Assembly: GCA_964426675.1 (NCBI GenBank)
Contig: CAYRRM010000047.1
Location: forward strand, 1-15,451
Reading direction: 5' to 3'
DNA: 15,451 bases
DNA from: DYMC01 sp035406705
GTDB taxonomy: Bacteria > Verrucomicrobiota > Lentisphaeria > Victivallales > GWF2-50-93
Part shown: positions 9,401 through 14,134 of the stretch, in pieces
Layout of the letters: each line of letters starts with the position of its first letter
Numbering within the stretch: position 1 is the stretch's first letter
Translations under genes and position numbers: made by a program
Notes under the pieces: model-generated
The model's database searches: none
What the model saw: the letters and a program-made list of their open reading frames with translations, nothing else
Told to the model about the DNA's origin: nothing

Positions 9401-10305
9401 ATCTTTTTTTTGTCTTTAAAGGTGACACTTTTAGCGTGCTTTTTCTTTTCCAGCATTGATGAAATCATTTCTCTATCTTTGTCTGAAAGTAAACTTATAT
9501 TTTTCAGCTCCTTTAAATGAGATTGAATAACTTTTACTATTGCGTCTTCATACTTACCGTTGTAATGCTCATATACCCTGAGATACATGTAAATTCTACC
9601 CGCATGTATAAAATCACCCTTATGAGTTCCGGTGACACCACCAGAGTGTTTTCTATAAACAGCCCAAAACTTATCAAAATATTTTATCTTCTTGTCACCG
9701 CACAAAAGCATCTCAAGAGCCATATCACCACTGGGAACCTTGTAATACCAATCAGGCACAACAAAATCTTCGGATTTTCTAAAAACAAGGCTACAGGTTG
9801 GAATCAGTGGAGCAGCAATTAAATCCTCTATGGTATAAACATCTCTATCTCGTTGAATATTGTTCCACGGGAAATCTGAATATATTCCTTCCCTTCCATT
9901 TTCGAATAACACCTTTGCATTATGAAAACACATTGCATAATCTGGATTTGCCTCCAAAAAACCTATTTGCTTTTGCAATTTATAAGGATCTGTCCAGTAA
10001 TCGTCACCTTCACAGAGAGCTATGTATTTGCCTTGAGCCATTTCAAGGAGCATTGGAAGAATAGCCCTACCTTTAGATTTCTGATTTTCTTTTTGAAAGA
10101 TACATTTAAATATGTCTGGGAACCTGTTCATGTAGGATTCGATGATTTCCCTTGTTCCATCCGTTGAGGCATCATCATGGATTATGATTTCAAATGGGAA
10201 ATTAGTTTTTTGCATAAGAAAGCCTTCGATAGCCTGATTGATATACTTTTCATGATTGTAGGTTATACAGCATATGCTGACTAAGGGCAAATTACTTGAT
10301 TTCAT
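481..10305 (-). CDS. Giant multimodular glycosyltransferase/methyltransferase (about 3,274 aa)
   Basis: One frame encodes, in order (residues from the ATG at 10305): GT2 (7-245; DDASTDGT 44-51, EGDDYW 99-104); GT4 (300-661; E567/E575 as EX7E); class I SAM methyltransferase-like (728-928; DAGCFIGGST 762-771); helical linker (929-1037); Methyltransf_11-like domain (1038-1193; DIGCG 1065-1069); GT4 (1273-1628; E1541/E1549); GT4 (1652-2073; E1987/E1995, with a cysteine cluster 1778-1812); about three TPRs (2092-2199); GT2 (2210-2458; NNDT 2297-2300, ED 2398-2399); GT4 (2476-2843); GT2 (2889-3138; NNDT 2978-2981, ED 3084-3085); and an unrecognised tail (3153-3274). It has no signal peptide or obvious membrane segment, so it is probably cytoplasmic and assembles and O-methylates a surface oligosaccharide. 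A TTG at 10326 is in frame, but the ATG at 10305 has GAGGG five bases upstream and is preferred. That start overlaps the preceding gene by 14 nt. Ten N at 2601-2610 fall within residues 2566-2569. Most GT/methyltransferase proteins carry one or two such domains, so this size is exceptional. The domain calls are firm; sugar and methyl acceptors are unknown. Confidence 0.85.
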   Translation of the reverse strand: MKSSNLPLVSICCITYNHEKYINQAIEGFLMQKTNFPFEIIIHDDASTDGTREIIESYMNRFPDIFKCIFQKENQKSKGRAILPMLLEMAQGKYIALCEGDDYWTDPYKLQKQIGFLEANPDYAMCFHNAKVLFENGREGIYSDFPWNNIQRDRDVYTIEDLIAAPLIPTCSLVFRKSEDFVVPDWYYKVPSGDMALEMLLCGDKKIKYFDKFWAVYRKHSGGVTGTHKGDFIHAGRIYMYLRVYEHYNGKYEDAIVKVIQSHLKELKNISLLSDKDREMISSMLEKKKHAKSVTFKDKKKIIFVAHGPNHINGPNIWLQRILPELSKKGFAPEVIFLMNDRRPCIVVENLTKTGIKCITLQRQPYTEQNIFQILKVLKDSPPDVFIPNLCVPAYYASKWVKAAGIPTIGILHSDDTFHHELIEYFVSGLPEYRLSGIVAVSKFIESLVLEKKVSEVDVLHCPYGIPLPQKTCHEPADNLSLVYTGRLIQRQKRIFDVIDSLERAVLEVPGTRATLYGEDREGGRVIDRIRSLNLGDKLTYGGLLQIEEIFEALLKHHVFVLLSDYEGLSISLMEAMGCGLVPVCTRTRSGASEIISDNENGLLVNNRVDDFLNAIRRLKTEKGLWSRLSKRARETIEKNYTIDICADKWADFLNRLIEKANTKSDISLPAINEIVLPPLNKTEDGISREDSRMPRSNTGQNQFAEKSQSYVSATTTNIGNWVAVEIPEDVKNVTTMISIPERKLLYLLARDYWCGSGAIIDAGCFIGGSTIALANGILVNKKYMPDRKVVHSYDLFIADEHQVENYLRNFGDIKPGDSIRHIFDKNISKVSNVVEVHEGDIRNFKWKGGKIEILFIDVAKTWEINDHLVKEFFPNLIVDHSIVIQQDLVHPTCPWLAITMELFSDYFEIISYVPDNSIVFKLKKEIPSSLFNECIVSKLKTEDKLYLMDRAILRYQKILKKEDLVELECARAILRLWLLGEEAAKQDMRRIEKIYANSPRLRRAIMWVEKFTLSLKRNLVKPNCPTDFINPALSENNMDLYLVRSSIYSALKEFISRCKGILLDIGCGEMPYKQFVLENSNITQYIGMDIENPKYQKDKKPDIFWDGHKIPLDDNSVDCAMATEVFEHLPNIEHVLKEAYRVLKPGGRLFFTVPFLWPIHDNPQDEYRYTPFSLKRHLLNAGFTETNIEAMGGWNASLAQMIGLWVRRSSMSDVERQRFTELIYPFYVELLEREKKSKKITLEDMEKESVMITGLTGTCRKPSYDYATQKEPVLAIVCPQVGAISETFIKRHIKNICPGRTVVLTGSVLDDSWFKGPIKIIPIQLGYYRFDSKLEKEVIDFLKSHNVTHILCEFGCIGGALVELNERVSHLPIFVHFHGQDASEFLRNPDIVSYYKWMGSVVKGVITVSEPMTMRLLDIGLPKEKIKKIHYGVNIPEIPANPERDPCSFIAVTRLVAKKGIMHLLNAFKKVHELNPSVNLHIIGDGPMRDEVESFIRKHNLNKAVTLHSSKPNEFVLEKLRQSSVYVQHSITDAETGNREGLPNSILEAQAVGLPVVATNHEGIPEAVEHGVTGFLVDEGDVDKMAEYMFMLSKDGELRRKMGLKGREKMIKDGFTTDEMIRKIRDFMGINKSDEKRNSNKRVVAKDDIPKRVLFVNHSIYPYELSGTPLSTYNHAIGMKKKGLEVGVLIPSGEVKEGATKELNEDFVIYKVPALNKFKTFLLTLDKTFLKQYLDLVRKILIEFQPDIIHVNDYVFMPVEMIKTFKEFGSIVVRGICNVEELCYFDSPVIEAGKQGILCSGPESAFKCAQCLEVNILNRSGVQISISEKDRLLLYEQKFKYIEEIYKTSIDGVVFTTEEFKNYFCRFIEMPSEKTRVIPRGFDFNFKRDIVNKFDNNDNTICFGYFGNLIYRKGIDVLLKAFERIADLEGFRLEIYGAAIQEYLNWVKDLQKTYPLKIRYAGPYDYNDLIDIAKHVHVAIAPSYFETYNRVVRELLFLGIPVIVTDFFGSSIIKDGINGLRIPNGDHKALAEALKKLINDKELLKKLSKGAIETKIPSLEEEIEGLYEFYLDTLKNIKSLQSNPYLKEKMESVEQLIENQKLDQAKNELELIISEYPNYAPAYNELAGVYYRKGDKEKTAYYLEKAIRLKPDDTLILKNLANLYIEFERIDEAKELYEKVISIDPKDRESQEILAHLRELVRGFDELKPLVSIVIPVLNNLHFTIRCVDSIVKNGSDLPYEIIVVDNGSTDETESYFKGLKISHLHYFRLENNLGFVGGCNFGASRARGEYILFLNNDTEAQPGWLDALVETFRSYPDCGACGAKLVYPDGKLQEAGGIIFSDGTGWNYGRGMDPQDPRFNFVREVDYCSGAALMVRRDLWEQIGGFDERYTPAYYEDTDLCFEIRRRGYKVYYQPKSVIIHYEGKTAGIDLSGGFKKYQVSNREKFIQKWKEDLKKQFNFDVKNVLNASERGVKKRILVLDHFLPMFDKASGSLRLFNILKSMKAINCHVSFIAMNNEGEAKYRPILEEIGVETYTIFNFSSGNALNVEALSAFLKERDFDYAXXXXFWNLAKNWIPFLRKTSPDTKIIVDSVDIHFIREVREAELKEDKELLKKALRNKEQEIFTYRQADRVWVVTEDDRRAIEGYLGKIPIDIVPNIHERVIVEKKFESTRDILFVGNFNHAPNRDAVFFLCNEIFPYIKSVLKDVKLYIVGNNPQEDVKALASDDVIVTGYVEDLTPYLKNARVSVAPLRYGAGMKGKIGEALSWGLPVVTTSIGAEGIGLIDKVNVLISDDAKEFAEKVIILYNDKDLWNSLSANGKLYIENNFSPDAVKRKLQDILKEGKYGRVDEICKNITFSDSAYSSEISVFGNEITKGFSKKDFKDTLTSIIIPVKDNWEYTKICLDSISRYTDIPYEIIIVDNGSEVPLFKGLKGWKERNPKITIRYLRINENKGFAGGCNKGADIASGDYLVFLNNDTIVTPNWLQKLIKPLAEDTSIGITGPLSNYVNGRQRIKDCPVSFNSLNQVNFGQLVAYAFGISNKNKDKYMITEVIMGLCLAIKKEVFDRTGGFDERFYPGNFEDSDLSMRIHRMGLKPLICMDTFIYHFGNKTFHKEKNGYSPAFEKNLNLFKEKWNIHDHLDEESMYHKILNDKSILTADIICDTSDKIRHLICNFEKKTIFDIIDYYTKAKVHKKLPIIIATGAEDAKLAEDILQKAYPNGELDKFGDITLFAGETKELIKSMEENRRLFVFTWRDKIEEDFLKSEVFFVI
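2601..2610. other. Run of ten N (assembly gap or masked bases) inside the giant ORF
   Basis: Ten undetermined bases interrupt the fourth GT4 module of the giant protein. The frame is the same on both sides. The flanking peptide (ending FDYA before the gap, starting FWNLAKNW after it) reads as one continuous GT-B domain with about four residues missing. From my memory of related proteins, that spacing is about what is expected between the 'DxA' strand end and the following 'Y/FW' helix. The gap may therefore be close to true size, but ten N can also be an arbitrary placeholder. Confidence 0.95.
3709..4032 (-). other. TPR segment within the giant protein
   Basis: Residues 2092-2199 contain about three tetratricopeptide-type helical repeats with the familiar pattern of A/L/Y, G, and 'LKPDD' or 'IDPKD' turns: 'YPNYAPAYNELAGVYYRKGD', then 'LKPDDTLILKNLANLYIEF', then 'IDPKDRESQEILAHL'. 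The segment separates the N-terminal half of the protein (GT2-GT4-MT-MT-GT4-GT4) from the C-terminal half (GT2-GT4-GT2). TPRs usually mediate protein-protein contacts, so it may act as a hinge or docking site; that role is inference. Confidence 0.85.
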
Positions 10306-10981
10306 ATGATCCCTCGAAACACTCAAGTTTAAATTCTAAATTTGGAATATACTCACTTAATTTATAGGATGCCCCTGATATTCTAACTCTCCTTCCAGAA
10401 ATGTATATCCTTTTGCTTTCAAGCCAATCGGCTATTTGCAAAACCATGGGAATTTGTTTATCAAGAATTATGTCGTAGCCTTCCCAATCTTCTATAACGC
10501 AAATGTTCTGCATAATAATGGGGCCTGTGTCTATACCTTCATCAATAAAATGTGCTGTATTACCTGTAACAAAACTCCCATACTCGATTGCCTTATCAAT
10601 AGCCTTAATACCAGGAAAAGCAGGAAGTAAAGAAGGATGAAAGTTAATGATTCTGTATTTGTAGTGAGATAAAAGCGGTTCTTTAAGCAATTGGCTACCA
10701 AAAACAAAAAGATAATCACAGGCAAGCTGATTCATTAATTCTGAAAGTTGATTAGACACAGTGTAGCCTCTGTCCCTCACATCTATCTTTTTTACATCTT
10801 TTTTAATAAGTGTTATCTTCAAACTATTGCATAAGTCATCAAGGGGTAATTTTGAAGTATTATCAATGTATATAAACGCTACCTTTCGCAGAAAGTCTGA
10901 AAACAACTCGCTTGATAATGAAAAAATTAAAAGCTTTGTCACCCGTGTCGCATTACCAGAACAATAAAAACCAATCTTCAT
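10292..10981 (-). CDS. Formyltransferase-fold protein, probable sugar N-formyltransferase
   Basis: A 229-residue protein of the formyl_trans_N fold (the family of PurN, the Fmt N-domain, ArnA and sugar N-formyltransferases). The catalytic triad is visible as N113, H115 and D151. These sit in 'NFHPSLLPAFPG' and 'DEGIDTGPII', with the same 38-residue N-to-D spacing as E. coli PurN (N106/H108/D144). The N-terminal 'CSGNATRV' matches the family's glycine loop. The family uses N10-formyl-tetrahydrofolate to formylate an amine. PurN or Fmt roles are less likely here because the gene sits between a WbqC-like gene and a glycosyltransferase gene, in an operon with a sugar aminotransferase. A nucleotide-linked amino sugar such as dTDP-4-amino-4,6-dideoxyglucose is the best guess. 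Residues after about 185 form a short tail rather than the larger C-terminal domain of Fmt or ArnA. The start ATG has only a weak TAGG eight bases upstream, 25 nt after the WbqC-like gene. Confidence 0.85.
   Translation of the reverse strand: MKIGFYCSGNATRVTKLLIFSLSSELFSDFLRKVAFIYIDNTSKLPLDDLCNSLKITLIKKDVKKIDVRDRGYTVSNQLSELMNQLACDYLFVFGSQLLKEPLLSHYKYRIINFHPSLLPAFPGIKAIDKAIEYGSFVTGNTAHFIDEGIDTGPIIMQNICVIEDWEGYDIILDKQIPMVLQIADWLESKRIYISGRRVRISGASYKLSEYIPNLEFKLECFEGSYEIK
10311..10315 (-). promoter_or_regulatory. Ribosome binding site deciding the giant ORF start
   Basis: GAGGG on the minus strand, five bases upstream of the ATG at 10305. It lies downstream of the in-frame TTG at 10326, which argues for the ATG as the real start. 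It is inside the 3' end of the formyltransferase gene, consistent with translational coupling. Confidence 0.65.
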
Positions 10982-11006
10982 CCTATATACCTAACAAATG
11001 CATTTT

Positions 11007-11705
11007 TTATGTAAGTCTATACATAGTGAGATATGCCTTCACTCTCTCCAATTCATTAAACATGAGCACATCTATGATTGAAAGTTGCGGAACAAAACTG
11101 TTTCCTCCCTGATTATACGTGATATTTTCTGGCTCCAGAAAATAAAGACTGATTCCCTGTTCAGAAAAGATGTGCTTGTCATAAAGGGCTTTCCCTCCTG
11201 GTAAATTTATGTAAGTATCAACGCTAAAGTAATTGCAAAATGCAATAACCTTGTCCTGCTTTTTCAGGAAGTGGTTTATCGGCACAGATGACGAGACAAT
11301 GAGCTCTGTCTGGATCGCCAGAAACTTACATACCTCTGTTATTGAGTGAAACAAAAAATTGAAGAGGTTTTCATCTGGATATGTTAGGCAATTCTCAACA
11401 AGAGGATACACCTGTCTAAAATTAGGGGCTTTTTTATAAGCCGCCTCTATTCGATGGAGCAATCTTTTATTATTTTCCATACCGTTCATTAAACGCCGAT
11501 CCCTAATATGGAGATAATCTGAGTCATTTTTTAAGGAGAGACTAATCCACTTAGGTTCACCGTTTACTAAAATTCTATTCCTATTGATCCATCCGCCTTT
11601 TACATATTTTATGTTGTCATAAACTATAAACTTATCAACAGCACTGATGAGCTGAAAATAACCTATATACGGGAAAAAATACGGCTGCATGATCGCAAGC
11701 TTCAT
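11007..11705 (-). CDS. WbqC-like family protein
   Basis: A 232-residue protein recognised by its N-terminus 'MKLAIMQPYFFPYIGYFQLI', the signature of the WbqC-like family (Pfam WbqC). Continuing blocks 'DKFIVYDNIKYVKGGWINRN' and the C-terminal 'PQLSIIDVLMFN' also fit the family. Members occur in O-antigen and capsule clusters beside DegT aminotransferases and methyltransferases. I know of no settled biochemical activity, so none is assigned. The reading frame extends eight codons further upstream to 11729, but the ATG at 11705 is chosen for two reasons: the conserved family start is exactly there, and AGAGG lies seven bases upstream (11713-11717). This ATG overlaps the TGA of the pyruvyl transferase gene as ATGA, a classic coupling junction. 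Confidence 0.88.
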   Translation of the reverse strand: MKLAIMQPYFFPYIGYFQLISAVDKFIVYDNIKYVKGGWINRNRILVNGEPKWISLSLKNDSDYLHIRDRRLMNGMENNKRLLHRIEAAYKKAPNFRQVYPLVENCLTYPDENLFNFLFHSITEVCKFLAIQTELIVSSSVPINHFLKKQDKVIAFCNYFSVDTYINLPGGKALYDKHIFSEQGISLYFLEPENITYNQGGNSFVPQLSIIDVLMFNELERVKAYLTMYRLT

Positions 11706-13033
11706 GTTTTTGCCTCTTTTGGATTGCAATTTAGAGCAATATCTTTCAGTCGCTCAAAGTTTTGTCTCGCTGCCTCTTTGATAGCGGGAACTCTTTTTTT
11801 TAGATGCTCTTTTATGTTGGCTTTATTGTGCCAGCACAAACCTATCTTCGCGATCAAATCTTCCGGGTCTGTTGGATCTGCGACCAGGTGACTGATACCC
11901 ACCTGTGCAGCAAAACCTTTTAGCTTGTGAGCCTTTGGCTCATGTCCATAATCTATTATCACTGTTGGAACATATTGACTTAACCCAGCTACGGCACCGT
12001 GAAGACGCCCGCTTACTACCATGTCAAACTGTCCTATAACTGCCTTCATCTGTGAAGGTGAGTATATACCATTTAGTAGATAAACATGGTCGGAAAGCCC
12101 TCTTTTTCTTAGAATCTCCTCCAGTTGTCTTACTATAGGATAGTCTCTACCATGGATCAGCTGGAAATTATTAAAGTTTTTCTTAAAGCCATTTGAATGT
12201 GATGCAAGACAGACCCGGGCACCTATTTTCTTGACTACAAATTCTACTGCCTCAACGAAGCTTTCGTATTCATCGTCACTTCTTGGCCACTTATTGAATG
12301 GCCCTCTTTTAAAATTCCATCCACATATGAAAAAACCTATAGTGGATCTTTTAGATTCAAACAAACGGTTTATCTCTGGTATTTTTTCAATCTCAGACCT
12401 TGGTAACCCATCAAAAAGAAATGAGGGGCAAGCAAGTTCAAAGGTCTTTTCTACATTGAAGCCTTCGCTTTGAAGTAAGGATCTGCTCAAGCTATCTCTT
12501 GTCGTTACAAATTCAAATCCTCTATAAACTTTTTTGGCGAAAGATTTTGTAGATGTATTGCTAAATGGGCCTGGTGATCCAGCCAGCATTACGACTTTCT
12601 TTCCCATTAGCATAGGTACATAATCCTTACATAAACCCACGAAAAACCTGTTCTCGCCTGCTAATTCAGCGTTGTCGCCCCACATGTCTCCGCTAAAATC
12701 AATTACAAGGTCAGATAAAAGCACCTCATCAATGTAAGGGGATTTGAAGTAAACCTCTCCTGTCACCTGAAAGATATGAGCAGCACCAACTTCTTGCAAA
12801 GCTATGGGCAGATCCCTTTCACTCCACGAATAATAAAGATCCATCGGAAGCCTTACAACATTTTCGCGTTTACAAAACTCATCTGTCATCTGAAATGTCG
12901 TTCTTATCTCTGCGTCCGGGAAAACCCTGTGTAACTCCCGAAAAAGAGGCTCTATTATGTAATAGTTCCCGATGTTTCCAAATTCTAAGCGCCCGAGGTG
13001 CAAAGTGCATTGCCCGATAACTAATATTCGCAT
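11702..13033 (-). CDS. Polysaccharide pyruvyl transferase family protein
   Basis: A 443-residue protein of the polysaccharide pyruvyl transferase (PF04230-type) family. Members transfer pyruvate from phosphoenolpyruvate to form a ketal on a sugar, adding negative charge to a surface polymer. Some members have other roles, as in the CsaB group. The N-terminal 'GNIGNYYI' resembles the family's GN-D/Y-G loop, and 'DLVIDFSGDMWGDN' occupies the place of the usual 'D..I..GGG..D' segment. The C-terminal 'MVVSGRLHGAVAGLSQYVPT' is the family's hallmark block with the conserved R-x-H. The ATG at 13033 directly follows the TAA of the aminotransferase gene (TAAATG, no spacer), with AAGGGAG five bases upstream inside that gene. 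Its 3' end overlaps the WbqC-like gene by 4 nt. The acceptor sugar is not predictable. The family call is strong, the pyruvylation activity likely but not proven. Confidence 0.87.
   Translation of the reverse strand: MRILVIGQCTLHLGRLEFGNIGNYYIIEPLFRELHRVFPDAEIRTTFQMTDEFCKRENVVRLPMDLYYSWSERDLPIALQEVGAAHIFQVTGEVYFKSPYIDEVLLSDLVIDFSGDMWGDNAELAGENRFFVGLCKDYVPMLMGKKVVMLAGSPGPFSNTSTKSFAKKVYRGFEFVTTRDSLSRSLLQSEGFNVEKTFELACPSFLFDGLPRSEIEKIPEINRLFESKRSTIGFFICGWNFKRGPFNKWPRSDDEYESFVEAVEFVVKKIGARVCLASHSNGFKKNFNNFQLIHGRDYPIVRQLEEILRKRGLSDHVYLLNGIYSPSQMKAVIGQFDMVVSGRLHGAVAGLSQYVPTVIIDYGHEPKAHKLKGFAAQVGISHLVADPTDPEDLIAKIGLCWHNKANIKEHLKKRVPAIKEAARQNFERLKDIALNCNPKEAKT
11713..11717 (-). promoter_or_regulatory. 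Ribosome binding site deciding the WbqC-like start
   Basis: AGAGG on the minus strand, seven bases upstream of the ATG at 11705. It supports that ATG over the upstream in-frame ATG at 11729. Confidence 0.65.
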
Positions 13034-14134
13034 TTAATCTCCCTTAATGATTCCACATATTGAATCGACATCACGTTCATCTAAATCATGATACATGGAT
13101 AGACACAGCACCTCTTTTGTCATCCGCTCAGCGACTGGTAGGTTAGCCGGTAAAGCTGACGGTAAGCCCCTGTAAGTGGGAAACTGACTGATTAACGGAT
13201 AAAAATATCTGCGTGCATAGATGCCTCGTCTTTTTAATTCGTTATAAAGATCATCCCTACTTCTCCCAAAGCTTCTTTCCTCTATAAATACAGGAAAGTA
13301 CTGGAAGTTGGTCTTCACATGAGCATCTCTTTTGAGAAGTCTTACTCCTTTAATACCTGATAAATTTCTTTGATAAAGCTCTGAGAGCTTCCGCCTTTTC
13401 TCTATTGCCTCATCTATGTATTTCAACTGTAATAACCCCAACGCTGCCTGGAATTCGTTCATCTTTGCATTTATTCCAGGCCCTACCACAGTAACCTCAT
13501 CTGCAAAGCCGAAATTTTTTAAAAAATCTATCCTTTTTTTCATCTTTTCATCGTGGCAGACAATTGCACCTCCTTCAAATGTGGTAAAGACCTTTGTTGC
13601 ATGAAAGCTCAATACAGATAAATCACCGTAGTTTAAGATTGATTCACCGTTTAGAGTTACCCCGAAGGCATGACATGCATCGTATATGACTTTAAGCCCA
13701 TAAATATCTGCAATTTCTTGAATTTTTCTCACATCACAGGGATTACCGTATACATGCACAGCCAGTATGGCTGTTGTCTTAGGAGTAATGAGGGCCTCTA
13801 TCTTTTCAGGATCAATACTGCAATATTCAGGTTCAATATCGCAGAATACAGGGGTTATACCGTTCCAGTGGAGGGCATGGGTTGTGGCAACAAAGCTGTA
13901 GGGAGTGGTTATTACCTCACCTGTTATGCGAAGTGCCTGTAAGGCAGTCACAAGGGCAAGTGTCCCATTTGCAAATAGGGAAACATATTTGACACCCAGA
14001 TAATCTGCGAGTGCCTTTTCAAACCTCTGGTGATATGGACCATTATTTGTGAGCCATCTCGAATCCCAGATGTCTTTTAAGACTTCAACAAATTCATCGA
14101 AAGGTGGCAGGCTCGGTCTTGTTACATATATCAT
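13034..14134 (-). CDS. DegT/DnrJ/EryC1/StrS aminotransferase, VioA-like (sugar 4-aminotransferase)
   Basis: A 366-residue PLP-dependent nucleotide-sugar aminotransferase. K181 in 'SFHATKVF' is the Schiff-base lysine, followed by 'TFEGGAIV'. D152 in 'YDACHAFG' should contact the PLP ring nitrogen. 'FANGTLAL' and 'TTPYSFVAT' form the phosphate and substrate region. The opening 'WLTNNGPYHQRFEKAL' and 'ALRITGEVITTPYSFVATTH' look, from memory, closest to VioA, which converts dTDP-4-keto-6-deoxyglucose to dTDP-4-amino-4,6-dideoxyglucose using an amino donor. Length fits the family (360-400). The ATG overlaps the stop of the FkbM gene (ATGA) and has a strong AAAGGAG at 14140-14146, five bases upstream. 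With the formyltransferase encoded three genes downstream it could complete a 4-formamido-4,6-dideoxyhexose pathway. RmlA/RmlB-type genes are not in the window. The aminotransferase call is very firm; the exact substrate is inference. Confidence 0.92.
   Translation of the reverse strand: MIYVTRPSLPPFDEFVEVLKDIWDSRWLTNNGPYHQRFEKALADYLGVKYVSLFANGTLALVTALQALRITGEVITTPYSFVATTHALHWNGITPVFCDIEPEYCSIDPEKIEALITPKTTAILAVHVYGNPCDVRKIQEIADIYGLKVIYDACHAFGVTLNGESILNYGDLSVLSFHATKVFTTFEGGAIVCHDEKMKKRIDFLKNFGFADEVTVVGPGINAKMNEFQAALGLLQLKYIDEAIEKRRKLSELYQRNLSGIKGVRLLKRDAHVKTNFQYFPVFIEERSFGRSRDDLYNELKRRGIYARRYFYPLISQFPTYRGLPSALPANLPVAERMTKEVLCLSMYHDLDERDVDSICGIIKGD

Noticed and set aside
481..10305. Giant ORF as an artefact of merged frames or a decayed gene
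   Set aside because: Key motifs of the nine GT and methyltransferase modules look intact and there is no stop or frameshift in about 9.8 kb. Only the N run leaves a residual doubt.
10306..10326. TTG at 10326 as the start of the giant ORF
   Set aside because: It adds only seven residues. The ATG at 10305 has GAGGG five bases upstream and leads directly into the GT2 domain.
10531..10725. Minus-strand 64-codon frame inside the formyltransferase gene
   Set aside because: It is out of frame with a gene whose catalytic residues are intact, and it shows no recognisable domain.
11706..11729. Upstream ATG at 11729 as the start of the WbqC-like gene
   Set aside because: The family's conserved N-terminus begins at the ATG at 11705, which also has its own ribosome binding site and the ATGA junction.
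31..14000. Many plus-strand open frames of 60-105 codons across the window
   Set aside because: All lie opposite the strong minus-strand genes, show no family motifs and read as composition-driven antisense shadows.
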